DNA from: Streptomyces sp. GQFP | Lineage (GTDB): Bacteria; Actinomycetota; Actinomycetes; Streptomycetales; Streptomycetaceae | Direction of reading: 5' to 3' | Length of the DNA stretch: 64,000 nt | Assembly (NCBI RefSeq): GCF_021545335.1 | Contig: NZ_CP089312.1 | Coordinates: forward strand, 558,001-622,000 | Shown: positions 7,622 through 16,157 of the stretch, piece after piece | How positions within the stretch are numbered: the first letter of the stretch is position 1 | How the letters are laid out: the number at the start of each line of letters is the position of its first letter | Made by a program: the position numbers and the translations under genes | The notes under the pieces: generated by a model | Databases searched by the model: none | The model's input: only the letters and a program-made list of their open reading frames with translations | Told to the model about the DNA's origin: nothing

Positions 7622-9779
7622 GCCCGTCGGTGCCCTGCCCCCGCCCACGGCGGTAGGCGATCACGCCGGCCGCGGTGAGCGCTGCGGCGGCCGAGGCCAT
7701 CCCGATGACGCCGACGCCGGTGGAGGCGAGGCTGCCGCCGGTGGAGCCGGTGGCCGTGGTGCCGCCGGTGGTGTCGGTACCGCCCGTGGTGCTGCCTCCC
7801 GCCGTGCTCCCTCCGGTCGAACTACCGCCCGTCGTACCGCCGTTGGTGCTGTCGCCGGTGGTGCCGCCGTCGGTTCCGCCGGTCGTGCCGCCGTCACCGC
7901 CAGTGTCGCCGCCCGTGTCTCCCCCGGTGTCCCCGCCCGTGTCGCCTCCGGTGGTCGACTCGGTGGTCACGGTGAGGGTGACGGGCGTGGTGCGGGTGGT
8001 GCCGGCCGTGTTGGTGAACTCGGCGCGGTAGCGGTGGCCGTCGTGGCCGGTCTCGGCGGTGAAGGCGTACGTGTTCGCCGTCGCGTCCGGCAGGTCCTGC
8101 CAGGTCTGTGCCCCGTCCGTGCTGACCTGCCAGCGCACAGTCGGTTCCGGGGTGCCCTCCGCCTGGGCGATGAGGGTGACCGTGTCGCCGACCGTGACCG
8201 TCTGGTCGGTCGGCGCCTGGACGACCTTGGGTGACACGAACCGGTCCAGTTTGACGACCTTGCCCTCGGCGGGGCTGGTCACGTAGACCGTCCTGCCGTC
8301 GGCGGCGACGGTGATCGCGGCCGAGCCGAGCTGGGAGTGGTTGCCCGGCAGCGGCACCGCTTCCACCGCGGCCTTGTACGTCGTCGTGTCGTACACGGCG
8401 AGCGAACCGTTGTTGTCGCCGCCGCTGCCGGTGTCGCCGTTGTCCTGCCGGACGACGAAGACGCGGCCCGTCGACGGGTCGAAGGCGGCTGCGGCGGCCT
8501 CGTCGGTGCCCTCGACGGTGGCGAGGAGTTTCGCGTCCTGGTCGAAGACGAGCACCGAACTGCCCACGCCCACCCAGACGTTGCCGGTCGCGGGGTCGGT
8601 CTCGACGAACCCGATGGACGCGTCCGGGAGTTCGGCGGTCGCCGTGACGGTGAAGGTGCCGGTGTCGACGCGGCGCAGCAGTCCGCCGGAGGCCCCCACC
8701 GACCAGACGACCGACCGGGCGGAGTCGAGGGCGAGCCGGCGTCCGCCGTCCAGCGGCACGGTACGGCGGACGGCTCCGGTGGCCGTCTCCAGCTCGGAGA
8801 GGGTGGCGCCCTGGGCGACCAGGACGGTGTCGGAGGCGGTGCCGGGGGCGAGGTCGGTGATGGTCGCGCCGGTCAGCCAGACGCCCTTGGCGCTCGCGTC
8901 GCCGTCCTTCGCGGTGCCGATGCCGCGCAGGGGGTAGCGGTAGAGGACGCCGTCCCCGGGGAGCGCGGCGGCGATCTGGGCGGCTGCGGCTGTGCGCAGG
9001 ACGCCGTTGGTGCCGGGGGCCTGGCTGATGTGGCTGCGGACGGTGCCGTCGGCGGGTTCGAGGACGTACAGGCCGCGCTCGTCGACGTCGGCCGTGTCGG
9101 CGAGGTTGTCCGAACCGACGTACAGCTTCCCGGAGTCGGGGTGCAGCAGCACGTCGAGCGGTTTGCCGGTGGTGGTGAACTCGGCCGCCTGCCGGTAACT
9201 GACGGTCCCGGCGGGTACGTCGACGCCCTCGCCGCCGCCTCCGGGCTCCTGGCCGGTGAAGGTGACGGGGACGCGCACGTCCTGGGAGCGGTCGCCGCTG
9301 CCCCGGTGGTCGACGCGGGTGACGATCGCGCAGGACACCGTGGCGCAGTCGAGGCCGTCGCCCGCGGCCTTGATGTCGAGCGTCACGTCGAAGGTGCCGC
9401 CGTCGCCGTACGGCACGGCGAGGTCGCCCTCGTAGGTGTCGCCCTTGGGCACGATCCAGCGGGAGGCCGCGCCGTCGCCGGAGGTGTCGGCGCCGCCCAG
9501 GCAGGGGCTGGGGACGCGGTTGTCGCCGTTGTCCTTGCAGAGGGCGACGTAGATGCCCTTGGTCTGGTCGTATCCCGCGCCGGTGACCTGGAGGGTCTCG
9601 CCGTCGGGCGCGAGACCGGCGGAGGCGGAGACGGTGAGCCGCTGGCCCTCTTTGCCGAGGGCGGTTTTCGGCGTGTCGGCGGCCTGGGCACCGGAGCCGG
9701 CGCCGAGGGTGGCGAGCGAGAGGGCGGAGGCGGCGGAGAGCGAGGCCGCCGCCCAGAGTCTGCGGCGTGAAGGAGTCAT
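7596..9779 (-). CDS. Secreted LAxTG-anchored surface protein: neocarzinostatin-like domain, beta-propeller and Ig-like domain
   Basis: 727 residues from the ATG at 9779, with GAGG 5 bp upstream. After a signal peptide (to about residue 33) comes a domain with LQVTGAGYDQTKGIYVALC and CLGGADTSGDG, a neocarzinostatin-like fold also found next to heme-uptake HtaA domains. Residues about 180-500 look like a seven-bladed propeller (LLHPDSGKLYVGSDN and similar repeats). Residues about 510-600 form an Ig-like domain with a W and a C-terminal YRAEFTN strand. Next come a Gly/Thr-rich stalk (GGDTGG repeats), the LASTG class-E sortase motif, a membrane helix and an Arg-rich tail. It shares its N-terminal domain with the iron-box gene at 10098, which suggests a role in binding or relaying an iron source; that part is inference. 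Confidence 0.82.
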   Translation of the reverse strand: MTPSRRRLWAAASLSAASALSLATLGAGSGAQAADTPKTALGKEGQRLTVSASAGLAPDGETLQVTGAGYDQTKGIYVALCKDNGDNRVPSPCLGGADTSGDGAASRWIVPKGDTYEGDLAVPYGDGGTFDVTLDIKAAGDGLDCATVSCAIVTRVDHRGSGDRSQDVRVPVTFTGQEPGGGGEGVDVPAGTVSYRQAAEFTTTGKPLDVLLHPDSGKLYVGSDNLADTADVDERGLYVLEPADGTVRSHISQAPGTNGVLRTAAAAQIAAALPGDGVLYRYPLRGIGTAKDGDASAKGVWLTGATITDLAPGTASDTVLVAQGATLSELETATGAVRRTVPLDGGRRLALDSARSVVWSVGASGGLLRRVDTGTFTVTATAELPDASIGFVETDPATGNVWVGVGSSVLVFDQDAKLLATVEGTDEAAAAAFDPSTGRVFVVRQDNGDTGSGGDNNGSLAVYDTTTYKAAVEAVPLPGNHSQLGSAAITVAADGRTVYVTSPAEGKVVKLDRFVSPKVVQAPTDQTVTVGDTVTLIAQAEGTPEPTVRWQVSTDGAQTWQDLPDATANTYAFTAETGHDGHRYRAEFTNTAGTTRTTPVTLTVTTESTTGGDTGGDTGGDTGGDTGGDGGTTGGTDGGTTGDSTNGGTTGGSSTGGSTAGGSTTGGTDTTGGTTATGSTGGSLASTGVGVIGMASAAAALTAAGVIAYRRGRGQGTDGLSPHTGTD

Positions 9780-10097
9780 GGGGTCCTCGGGGTGGGCCAG
9801 GCGGGCTGGGCCTGTCCGGCGGATCAGGCTGGAGGAAAGCAGCGGCACTTTTCGGCGCACGTGAGCGGGTCTTGGTGCGTGCAGCTGCAAGGCGGAGGAG
9901 GGCGTCGACGCGATGGGGGTCCCCCCGCGCGAGGTTGTTCGAGCGTGGGGGAGTCGGCAACCGACGACAACGCCGCTGGGGGTCCCCCTCTGGGGGAGTG
10001 CGTGCCAAGACCCGCGTCTCCGGCATGATCCGCCGGACAGGGCCCAGGCCCGGCCGGGTATCGACCGGCCGGGCCCCGTTCCGTGACTGCGGGACGG
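9780..10097. other. Intergenic stretch with two copies of a G/C palindromic streptomycete repeat
   Basis: 318 bp between two minus-strand genes. At 9914-9953 and 9977-9998 it holds two related elements starting TGGGGGTCCCCC and ending TGGGGGAG, a motif scattered through many Streptomyces genomes. The left part must contain the promoter of the surface-protein gene; no second iron box was found here. A terminator lies at its right end. No coding region is supported. Confidence 0.6.
10047..10075 (-). terminator. Hairpin after the neocarzinostatin-like gene
   Basis: A perfect 11-bp stem (GGCCCGGCCGG with its complement) and 7-nt loop lies 22 bp beyond the stop codon of the minus-strand gene ending at 10098. 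Confidence 0.7.
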
Positions 10098-10637
10098 CTA
10101 CTGGAAGGTGATCGGCACGTGGACGTCGTACTTGCGGTCGTCGGTGTCGAAGTGGTCGGCGCGGGTGACGACGGCACACGTGACGTCCTCGCCGCAGACC
10201 TGGCCGTCGTCGAGGGTGGCCTTGACGTAGATCTGCACGCTGAAGGTGCCGCCGGTGCCGAACGTGGAGCTGTTGGCGAAGAGACCGCCGAAGGTGTTGT
10301 TGATCCAGTGCGAGGCACCGGTCGAACCGCTCTCGTCCTGGCCGCCGAGGCAGGGCGTCGGCTTGTTGACGCCCGCGGCGCCGTCCACCGCGCACAGGCC
10401 GACGTAGATGCCCTGGCTGGTGTTGTAGCCGCTGCCCGTGACGGTGATGACCTGGCCCGCCGCGGCGGCGGTGTCGGGCGCCGTGAGCGACAGGTTGTAG
10501 GTGGTGGTGCCGTCGACGACGGTACGGGTCGAGGTCGCGGCGAACGCCGAGGTGGCGAGACCCAGGGTCAGCGCGGCGGAGGCGACGACGGCGAGACCGG
10601 CACGGGCGGCGGTACGTGCGGACAGCGGAGATCTCAT
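10098..10637 (-). CDS. Small secreted neocarzinostatin-like protein under iron-box control
   Basis: 179 residues from the ATG at 10637; an in-frame ATG at 10658 would add seven residues but has no better ribosome site. A signal peptide (SALTLGLATSAFA, cleaved near residue 34) is followed by one beta-sandwich domain with GQVITVTGSGYNTSQGIYVGLC, a CLGGQDESGS loop and a VTCAVVTRADHF segment. These match the first domain of the surface protein at 7596-9779 segment by segment, including four cysteines in the same order, so the two are paralogues. There is no membrane anchor, so the product is probably released. A near-perfect iron box lies 31 bp upstream. The ligand is unknown; capture of heme or another iron source is a reasonable guess. 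Confidence 0.8.
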   Translation of the reverse strand: MRSPLSARTAARAGLAVVASAALTLGLATSAFAATSTRTVVDGTTTYNLSLTAPDTAAAAGQVITVTGSGYNTSQGIYVGLCAVDGAAGVNKPTPCLGGQDESGSTGASHWINNTFGGLFANSSTFGTGGTFSVQIYVKATLDDGQVCGEDVTCAVVTRADHFDTDDRKYDVHVPITFQ

Positions 10638-10667
10638 GATCGGGTGGGCACCTTTCATGACTGGCGA

Positions 10668-10686
10668 TTAGGTAAGGCATACCTAA
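10668..10686 (-). promoter_or_regulatory. Iron box (DmdR/IdeR-type operator) upstream of the secreted protein gene
   Basis: TTAGGTAAGGCATACCTAA fits the 19-bp iron-box consensus at 18 of 19 positions and is almost palindromic. It lies 31 bp before the start of the minus-strand gene at 10098-10637, in the position of the core promoter, so repression by an iron-loaded DmdR1-like protein is expected. Confidence 0.88.
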
Positions 10687-10764
10687 CTTCACGGTGCGGC
10701 GAATGTCAACGGGAAGCAAAGGGCCATCAACCTCCGTAGGAGATACGGCAGTTGCGGAAACGAC

Positions 10765-10795
10765 GAAGCCACCCACCGCCCGGGTGAGTGGCTTC
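10765..10795 (-). terminator. Hairpin after khtU
   Basis: GAAGCCAC pairs with GTGGCTTC, and the stem extends to 13 bp with one mismatch around a 5-nt loop. It begins 18 bp after the end of the antiporter gene in its direction of transcription. Confidence 0.7.
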
Positions 10796-10812
10796 CTTTG
10801 GGAGCGGTCTCG

Positions 10813-12036
10813 TCAGTCGCCGACCGCCGAGGGCTGCACCGCCTCGTCCACCGGTGCCGCCGCCGCGGTCTCGCGCCCCGCTCGCCACGCGCCGACGCGG
10901 GCGGCCAGGGGCTCGGTCCAGCGGGCGGTGAGCGGGCCCGCGACGACCAGGATCAGGACGTACGCCGTCGCCAGTGGACCGAGGTCGGACTCGACGCCCG
11001 CGGTGACCGCGAGCCCCGCGATGACGATGGAGAACTCACCGCGGGCGACCAGCGCGCCGCCCGCGCGCCAGCGGCCCTTGACCGAGATCCCGGCGCGCCG
11101 CGCCGCCCAGTAGCCGGTGGCGATCTTCGTCAACGCCGTGACGGCGGCCAGGGCGAGGGCGGGCAGCAGGACGGGCGGGATGCTCGCCGGGTCGGTGTGC
11201 AGCCCGAAGAAGACGAAGAAGATGGCCGCGAACAGATCCCTGAGCGGACTGAGCAGGGTGTGCGCGCCCTCGGCGACCTCCCCCGACAGCGCGATCCCGA
11301 CGAGGAACGCCCCTACGGCGGCGGAGACTTGGAGCTGCTGGGCGATGCCCGCGACGAGGATGGTCAGGCCGAGGACGACCAGCAGCAGTTTCTCGGGGTC
11401 GTCGCTGGAGACGAAGCGGGAGATGACCCGGCCGAAGCGGACGGCCAGGAACAGCACCAGTCCGGCGGCCCCGAGCGCGATCGCCAGGGTGACACTGCCG
11501 GCGGCGAGCGAGACGCCGGCCACCAGCGCGGTGACGATGGGCAGATAGACCGCCATCGCCAGGTCCTCCAGGACCAGGATGCTGAGAATGACCGGGGTCT
11601 CCCGGTTGCCGACCCTTCCCAGGTCGCCCAGCACCTTCGCGATGACTCCGGAGGACGAGATCCAGGTGACCCCGGCGAGCACGACGGCGGCGACCGGACC
11701 CCAGCCGAGCAGCAGCGCGGCGGCGGCACCGGGCAGCGCGTTCAGGGTGAAGTCGACCAGCCCTGCCGGGTAGTGGGACTTGAGGTTGGAGACGAGATCG
11801 CTGGCCGTGTATTCAAGGCCGAGCATCAACAGCAGGAGTATGACGCCGATTTCGGCGCCGGTTGCGATGAACTCCTCGCTCGCGCCGAGCGGCAGCAGCC
11901 CGCCTTTGCCGAAGGCGAGACCGGCGAGCAGATAAAGGGGTATCGGGGAGAAGCTCAGCCGGGCGGCCATCCGGCCGAGCAGCCCGAGCGCGAGGATGAT
12001 GGAGCCGAACTCGATCAGCAGAACCTGGGAGTGCAT
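10813..12036 (-). CDS. khtU: Monovalent cation:proton antiporter-2 (CPA2) family protein, KhtU-like K+/H+ antiporter
   Basis: 407 residues almost wholly made of membrane helices (about 12-13). It has the CPA2 pattern seen in KefB/KhtU: an LLLMLGLEYTASDL helix with the conserved Glu, the SSSGVIAKVLGDLG segment, the LVLEDLAMAV helix with the ED pair, and LVARGEFSIVIAGLA with the conserved Arg-Gly-Glu. It lacks the C-terminal TrkA-N domain of KefB. The regulatory part is instead the separate protein encoded 7 bp upstream, exactly the KhtT/KhtU arrangement of Bacillus, where the pair extrudes K+ in exchange for protons at high pH or under electrophile stress. The symbol is given by analogy. Confidence 0.85.
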   Translation of the reverse strand: MHSQVLLIEFGSIILALGLLGRMAARLSFSPIPLYLLAGLAFGKGGLLPLGASEEFIATGAEIGVILLLLMLGLEYTASDLVSNLKSHYPAGLVDFTLNALPGAAAALLLGWGPVAAVVLAGVTWISSSGVIAKVLGDLGRVGNRETPVILSILVLEDLAMAVYLPIVTALVAGVSLAAGSVTLAIALGAAGLVLFLAVRFGRVISRFVSSDDPEKLLLVVLGLTILVAGIAQQLQVSAAVGAFLVGIALSGEVAEGAHTLLSPLRDLFAAIFFVFFGLHTDPASIPPVLLPALALAAVTALTKIATGYWAARRAGISVKGRWRAGGALVARGEFSIVIAGLAVTAGVESDLGPLATAYVLILVVAGPLTARWTEPLAARVGAWRAGRETAAAAPVDEAVQPSAVGD

Positions 12037-12043
12037 GGCGATG

Positions 12044-12529
12044 TCACTCCCGTCCGAGTATCGACGCGGCCGCGTCGACGCCCTCGCGGGTGCCGATCAC
12101 GATGATCACGTCCCCGCCCGCGAGCCGGAAGTCGGGCGCCGGGGAGGGGATCGCCTCTGCGCGCCGCAGTACGGCGACCACGGACGCACCGGTCTCCGTC
12201 CGCATCCGTGTCTCCCCGAGCACCCGCCCGTTCCAGTGCGAGCCGCCGGCCACCTCGATCCGCTCCGCCACCAGTCCCAGCGGAGTGATGGAGAGCAGAC
12301 TGGGGCTGTGGTGCGACGGACTCAGCGCGTCGATCAGCGAGGCGGCCTCGGGCGCGGTCAGCCGCAGCGACTGGGCGCACGAGTCCGGATCGTCGGCCTG
12401 GTACAGGTTGACGATACGGCCGCCGTCGCGGTGGGCCACGACCGACAGATGCCGTTGCTCACGCGTGACCAGGTCGTACTGAACTCCTATACCCGGCAGC
12501 GGAGTCGCCCGCAGGCGTGGCGCAGACAC
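12044..12529 (-). CDS. khtT: TrkA-C (RCK_C) domain regulatory subunit of the antiporter, KhtT-like
   Basis: 161 residues from a GTG with an AAGGGGA ribosome site 7 bp away. The N-terminal half (LVTREQRHLSVVAHRDGGR) matches the KhtT beta-domain. The C-terminal 80 residues form an RCK_C domain (GASVVAVLRRAEAIPSPAPDFRLAGGDVIIVIGTREG), which in KhtT binds c-di-AMP or nucleotides to gate the antiporter. It is the first gene of a two-gene operon with khtU. There are no membrane segments, so it acts on the cytoplasmic face. Confidence 0.85.
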   Translation of the reverse strand: MSAPRLRATPLPGIGVQYDLVTREQRHLSVVAHRDGGRIVNLYQADDPDSCAQSLRLTAPEAASLIDALSPSHHSPSLLSITPLGLVAERIEVAGGSHWNGRVLGETRMRTETGASVVAVLRRAEAIPSPAPDFRLAGGDVIIVIGTREGVDAAASILGRE

Positions 12530-12586
12530 GTTGAGTCCCCTTGCTGATGGCTGGTGTTGAACTGTTGTTGAGCCTCTTGTCGGGGC

Positions 12587-13117
12587 TCAGGCCCCCGTGA
12601 CCCCGTCGACGAGTTCGCGCAGCAGGTCGGCGTGGCCGTTGTGGCGGGCGTACTCCTCGATCATGTGCACCATGATCCAGCGCAGCGAGATCCCCTGGCC
12701 ACCGACGTGGGCCGCCTCCGCCTCCGAGAGCCGCCCGGAGTCGTCCAACGAGGCTGCGGCGGCGACGAGTTCACGGCTCCGCGCGATCTCCGCCCGCCAG
12801 ACGACGAGCGCCTCGTCGAGCCCGCGCTCGGGGACGAGGGTGTATCCGTCCCCCTTGCCCTCTTCGTAGACGAGGGGCACGTCCAGACCCGCGAACACCC
12901 GCTGGAACCAGTTCCGTTCGACCTCGGCCAGATGCTGGACGAGTCCGAGCAGGGTCAGCTCCGAGGGGGCCGCCGAGGCGAGGCGTAACTGCCGGTCGTC
13001 GAGGCCCTGGCACTTGAGGGCGAGAGTGGCACGGTGGAAGTCGAGCCATGCGCTCAGCATGGCGCGTTCGTCGGCGTGCGGGGGAGGTATCGGACGGCCG
13101 TCCGGTGTAGTCGACAT
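12587..13117 (-). CDS. DinB family protein (DUF664-type)
   Basis: 176 residues forming a four-helix DinB bundle. The three metal-binding histidine positions are visible: [13 protein letters not shown] near residue 65, and [23 protein letters not shown] at the end. In this superfamily a divalent metal supports thiol-dependent transferase or isomerase activity, often with mycothiol in actinobacteria; no substrate can be assigned here. The start is the ATG at 13117, with AAGGGTG upstream; the open frame reaches further but loses similarity. It is divergent from the LLM oxidoreductase gene, 100 bp away. Confidence 0.82.
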   Translation of the reverse strand: MSTTPDGRPIPPPHADERAMLSAWLDFHRATLALKCQGLDDRQLRLASAAPSELTLLGLVQHLAEVERNWFQRVFAGLDVPLVYEEGKGDGYTLVPERGLDEALVVWRAEIARSRELVAAAASLDDSGRLSEAEAAHVGGQGISLRWIMVHMIEEYARHNGHADLLRELVDGVTGA

Positions 13118-13217
13118 GTGCAGCACCCTTGCACAGGTGCCCGGCGGGCCGCGAGGAATAGAGGCGGCCGGAAGATCGCTGACACGGACACAGCCGAGGA
13201 TGTCCGGAGCAGCAGCC

Positions 13218-14240
13218 ATGCCGAACCCAGCACCACACCCCGCCACAGGCTCGGCCCTGTCGGCGACCCGCTTCTCCATCCTGGACCGCTCCCGCACCCG
13301 CGAGGGCCACCCTGACGCCGAGGCCCTGCGCGACACGGTCGCCCTGGCCCGGGAGGCGGAGCGACTCGGCTTCCACCGTTTCTGGGTCTCGGAACACCAC
13401 GGGGTGCCCGGTGTAGCTGGCTCCGCGCCCACCGTACTGGCCGCGGCGGTCGCAGCCGCGACACGCACGATCCGGGTGGGCACGGGCGGAGTGATGCTCC
13501 CGAATCACCAACCCCTGGTGGTGGCCGAGCAGTTCGGGGTCCTGGAATCCCTCTTCCCAGGCCGGATCGACATGGGCCTGGGCCGCTCGGTCGGCTTCAC
13601 CGACGGTGTACGCAGAGCCCTGGGCCGCGACAAGGACATGGCCGAGGACTTCTCCACCCAGCTCGACGAACTGCTCGGCTGGTTCGCCGGCACCTCCCCA
13701 ACGGGGGTCCACGCCCGCCCCGCCGAGGGCCTCACCGTCCCACCCTTCGTCCTCGCGATGGGCGAGGGCGCCACGATCGCCGCCCGAGCCGGCCTGCCCA
13801 TGGTCATCGGCGACCTGCGCTCCCGCGAGCGGATGCTGCGCGGCATCGACACGTACCGTGCCGGTTTCCGCCCGTCGCCCTGGGCGAGTGAGCCGTACGT
13901 GGTCATCTCGGGCACGGTAGCGGTGGCCGCCACGCAGGAGGAGGCCCGACGGCTCCTGATCCCCGAGGCCTGGTCGATGGCGTACTCCCGCACCCACGGC
14001 ACGTTCCCGCCGCTGCCGCCCGCGGAAGACGTCGAGTCCCGCACGATGACCACGAAGGAGCGCGGCTTCTTCGAGTCGGGGCTCGCGGGCCAACTCGCCG
14101 GAACGGCGGAAGAGGTGGCCCACGAACTGGAAACGGTCCTGAAGGAGACAGCCGCCCAGGAGATCCTGATCACGACCAGCACCTACGACCGCACGGCTCT
14201 ACTGGACTCCTACCGCAGACTGGCAGACCTGCTGGCTTGA
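13218..14240 (+). CDS. LLM-class (luciferase-like) flavin-dependent oxidoreductase
   Basis: 340 residues from the ATG at 13218. It has the TIM-barrel signatures of the bacterial luciferase-like monooxygenase family: FSILDRSR at strand 1, [29 protein letters not shown] near residue 60, [39 protein letters not shown] near 100, and a C-terminal [11 protein letters not shown] motif. Such enzymes use reduced FMN or F420 to oxidise small organic molecules; the substrate is unknown. It is a single gene followed at once by a strong hairpin that overlaps its stop codon. Confidence 0.85.
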   Translation: MPNPAPHPATGSALSATRFSILDRSRTREGHPDAEALRDTVALAREAERLGFHRFWVSEHHGVPGVAGSAPTVLAAAVAAATRTIRVGTGGVMLPNHQPLVVAEQFGVLESLFPGRIDMGLGRSVGFTDGVRRALGRDKDMAEDFSTQLDELLGWFAGTSPTGVHARPAEGLTVPPFVLAMGEGATIAARAGLPMVIGDLRSRERMLRGIDTYRAGFRPSPWASEPYVVISGTVAVAATQEEARRLLIPEAWSMAYSRTHGTFPPLPPAEDVESRTMTTKERGFFESGLAGQLAGTAEEVAHELETVLKETAAQEILITTSTYDRTALLDSYRRLADLLA

Positions 14241-14275
14241 AAAGAAGAGGCGGTGCAGCCAGCCTCTTCTTTTCA
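14238..14275. terminator. Bidirectional hairpin between the LLM oxidoreductase gene and olsA
   Basis: TGAAAAGAAGAGGC and its exact complement form a perfect 14-bp stem with a 10-nt loop. The stem includes the TGA stop codon of the plus-strand gene. The A/T-rich arms give U-runs in both directions, so it should terminate both converging transcripts. Confidence 0.88.
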
Positions 14276-14307
14276 GGGGCGCGGGGAACTGCGCGACCAG
14301 CCACAAC
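14276..14307 (+). repeat. Copy A of a dispersed 32-bp terminator-associated repeat
   Basis: Begins GGGGCGCGGGGAACTGCGCG and continues into CCAGCCACAAC. It recurs identically over 32 bp, inverted, at 33326-33357, over 27 bp at 47109-47135 (inverted), and over 21 bp at 42475-42495. All copies lie just after gene ends. Confidence 0.85.
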
Positions 14308-14330
14308 GAACCCGCACCCGCCCACGACGG

Positions 14331-15113
14331 CTAATGCACCCCCACAACCGGCGGCTGCGCCGCACGCGCCAGAGCACGCCGGTCCGGATGGCTACCCGGC
14401 GCTATCGCACCCTGCACCTCCACCTCGGCCACCAACCCCCGAGCCGATACGACCCGCCACACCGAAGTCAACAACGAGTCCTCCCCCACAAACGCAGGCG
14501 CAGTACTCGCCGCTCCCCCGGCGAGCCGATAGTGCAGATGCACCGGCTGGACAGGCACCCCCGCGTCCAGCGCCGCCTGGAACACGGCCCGGCGGAAGTG
14601 CCCCTGGGCTTTACCGCACCAGGTGCTGCCCTCGGGGAAGGCGACAACAGCCGTCCCCTCACGCAACGCCTCCGCGATCTTCCCGACCGTCTGCGGCAAC
14701 GCCCGCAACCGGTCCCGCTCGATGAACAGCGCCCCGCTGCTCGCGGTCAGCGCGCCCGCCACCGGCCACCCCCGGATCTCGGCCTTGGCCAGCATCCTGG
14801 CGGGCCGTACGGCGGCCATCAGCGGGATGTCCAGCCACGAGATGTGGTTGGCGACCATCAGGAGTCCCCCGGAGGGGGCGGTGGGGCCGGTCACCCTGAG
14901 CCGGACCCCCGCCGCCCGCACGATGACGCGGACCCAGAGCCGTACCCACCCGGCAGGGATTCTCCTGCCGAGCGGGCACAGCGTGATGCCGGCGAGCAGG
15001 ACGACCAGGACGGTCATCAGTCGCAGGACGGCCAGGGGTGGGGTCGTCGTGGCACCCTTCGTCTCCACGCACGCTCTCGGGGTGCAGGGCGCGCTGGGCA
15101 GCCAGACGCTCAT
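14331..15113 (-). CDS. 1-acyl-sn-glycerol-3-phosphate acyltransferase family protein, OlsA-like
   Basis: 260 residues with an N-terminal membrane segment (residues 30-48) and a PlsC domain. The catalytic NHISWLD motif (His90, Asp95) and the EGST phosphate-binding motif (161-164) are intact. Its start overlaps the stop of the upstream acyltransferase by one base (TGATG), so the pair is translationally coupled. A hemolysin-like N-acyltransferase followed by a PlsC protein is the arrangement of olsB-olsA, which make ornithine lipids by N-acylation of ornithine and then O-acylation. That role is the best reading, but phosphatidic acid synthesis cannot be excluded. Confidence 0.82.
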   Translation of the reverse strand: MSVWLPSAPCTPRACVETKGATTTPPLAVLRLMTVLVVLLAGITLCPLGRRIPAGWVRLWVRVIVRAAGVRLRVTGPTAPSGGLLMVANHISWLDIPLMAAVRPARMLAKAEIRGWPVAGALTASSGALFIERDRLRALPQTVGKIAEALREGTAVVAFPEGSTWCGKAQGHFRRAVFQAALDAGVPVQPVHLHYRLAGGAASTAPAFVGEDSLLTSVWRVVSARGLVAEVEVQGAIAPGSHPDRRALARAAQPPVVGVH

Positions 15114-15886
15114 CAGGCCGGGACGAGGGAGAGGAAGTGCCGCAGATAGCGCTGGTTGATCCGGCGCATCGACAGCAGCACGTACAGGTCGGCGACCCCG
15201 AAGTCCGGGTCGTGGGCGGGCTCCCCGCAGACCCAGGCGCCGAGGCGGACGTAGCCGCGCAGCAGCGGGGGCAGTTCGGTGCGGCCGGTGGGACGGGCCA
15301 CGCCCTCGGCGGACCAGGGCAGCAGCGGACGTACCCGGAACTCCTCCGGGGCCAGGTGCCGGTCGCGGACGCGGTCCCAGGTGCCGGCGGCGAGGGTGCC
15401 GCCGTCGGAGAGCGGGATGGAGCAGCAGCCGGCCAGCCAGTCGTGGCCGCGGTCGACCATGTAGCGGGCGATCCCGGCCCAGATGAGGCCGATGACGGTG
15501 CCGTCGCGGTGGTCGGGGTGGACGCAGGAGCGGCCGACCTCGACGAGGCCGGGGCGGATCGCGTCGAGCCGCGCGATGTCGAACTCGCCCTCGGAGTACA
15601 GGCGTCCGGCGACGGCGGCCCGCTCCGGGGGCAGCAGCCGGTAGGTGCCGACGACCTGCCCGGTGACGGTGTCGCGGACCAGCAGGTGGTCGCAGTACGC
15701 GTCGAAGGGGTCGACGTCGAGGCCGGGCTGCGGGGAGGACAGCAGGGCACCGAGTTCACCGGCGAAGACGTCGTGGCGCAGCCGCTGCGCGGCGCGTACG
15801 TCGTCCTCGTCGCGGGCGAGGGTGACGGTGTAGCGGGTGGGTGCGGCGGGGAGCGGGGGACGTTCGATGGTGGAAACGCCGGTCAT
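15113..15886 (-). CDS. OlsB-like N-acyltransferase (hemolysin/GNAT fold)
   Basis: 257 residues from the ATG at 15886 with AGGAGAGA just upstream. The fold is that of OlsB/hemolysin-type acyltransferases: YTVTLARDEDDVRAAQRLRHDVF at the N-terminus, then VGTYRLLPP, LVEVGRSCVHPDHRDG and IWAGIARYMVDRGHDWLAGCCSIPL. Next come the LLRGYVRLGAWVCGEPAHDPDFGVADLYVLL strands. OlsB transfers a 3-hydroxyacyl group from ACP to the alpha-amino group of ornithine, giving lyso-ornithine lipid; the coupled downstream PlsC protein would complete it. Ornithine lipids are known in Streptomyces. Confidence 0.82.
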   Translation of the reverse strand: MTGVSTIERPPLPAAPTRYTVTLARDEDDVRAAQRLRHDVFAGELGALLSSPQPGLDVDPFDAYCDHLLVRDTVTGQVVGTYRLLPPERAAVAGRLYSEGEFDIARLDAIRPGLVEVGRSCVHPDHRDGTVIGLIWAGIARYMVDRGHDWLAGCCSIPLSDGGTLAAGTWDRVRDRHLAPEEFRVRPLLPWSAEGVARPTGRTELPPLLRGYVRLGAWVCGEPAHDPDFGVADLYVLLSMRRINQRYLRHFLSLVPA

Positions 15887-16039
15887 GGCTCTCTCCTGGT
15901 CACGGGCCGGGGACGGCGAGGCGGCGAGCTGGCCGGTCCCGTTACGTCCGGCCGCATCAGTTCTTCCGACCGCGGCTGTCCTGCGCGTGACCCTCGAAGA
16001 GAGTGCGGGTGTGAGCTTGTTGAATGCCAGGGGTGCCTG

Positions 16040-16076
16040 GCGGGACCGGCAATGAGCACCACTGCCGGTCCCGCCC
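16040..16076 (-). terminator. Hairpin after the sdhCAB operon
   Basis: A perfect 13-bp stem (GGCGGGACCGGCA and its complement) with an 11-nt loop, 81 bp beyond the sdhB stop codon on the minus strand. Confidence 0.75.
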
Positions 16077-16157
16077 GTCCGCACCTTGTCGGCGAACGTT
16101 CCTGGTAAGGAGGCCGTCATCTCCCGGTGGGGAGGCGGTCATCTCCGGGGGCGGCGG

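Noticed and set aside
9914..9998. G-rich repeats as a possible mobile element or RNA gene.
   Set aside because: Too short and common in Streptomyces intergenic DNA; no transposase or target-site duplication is seen.
7894..10776. A 960-codon open frame on the minus strand overlapping both NCS-domain genes.
   Set aside because: It is an Arg/Pro/Gly-rich out-of-frame shadow caused by high GC. The other frame has signal peptides, domain motifs and a sorting signal.
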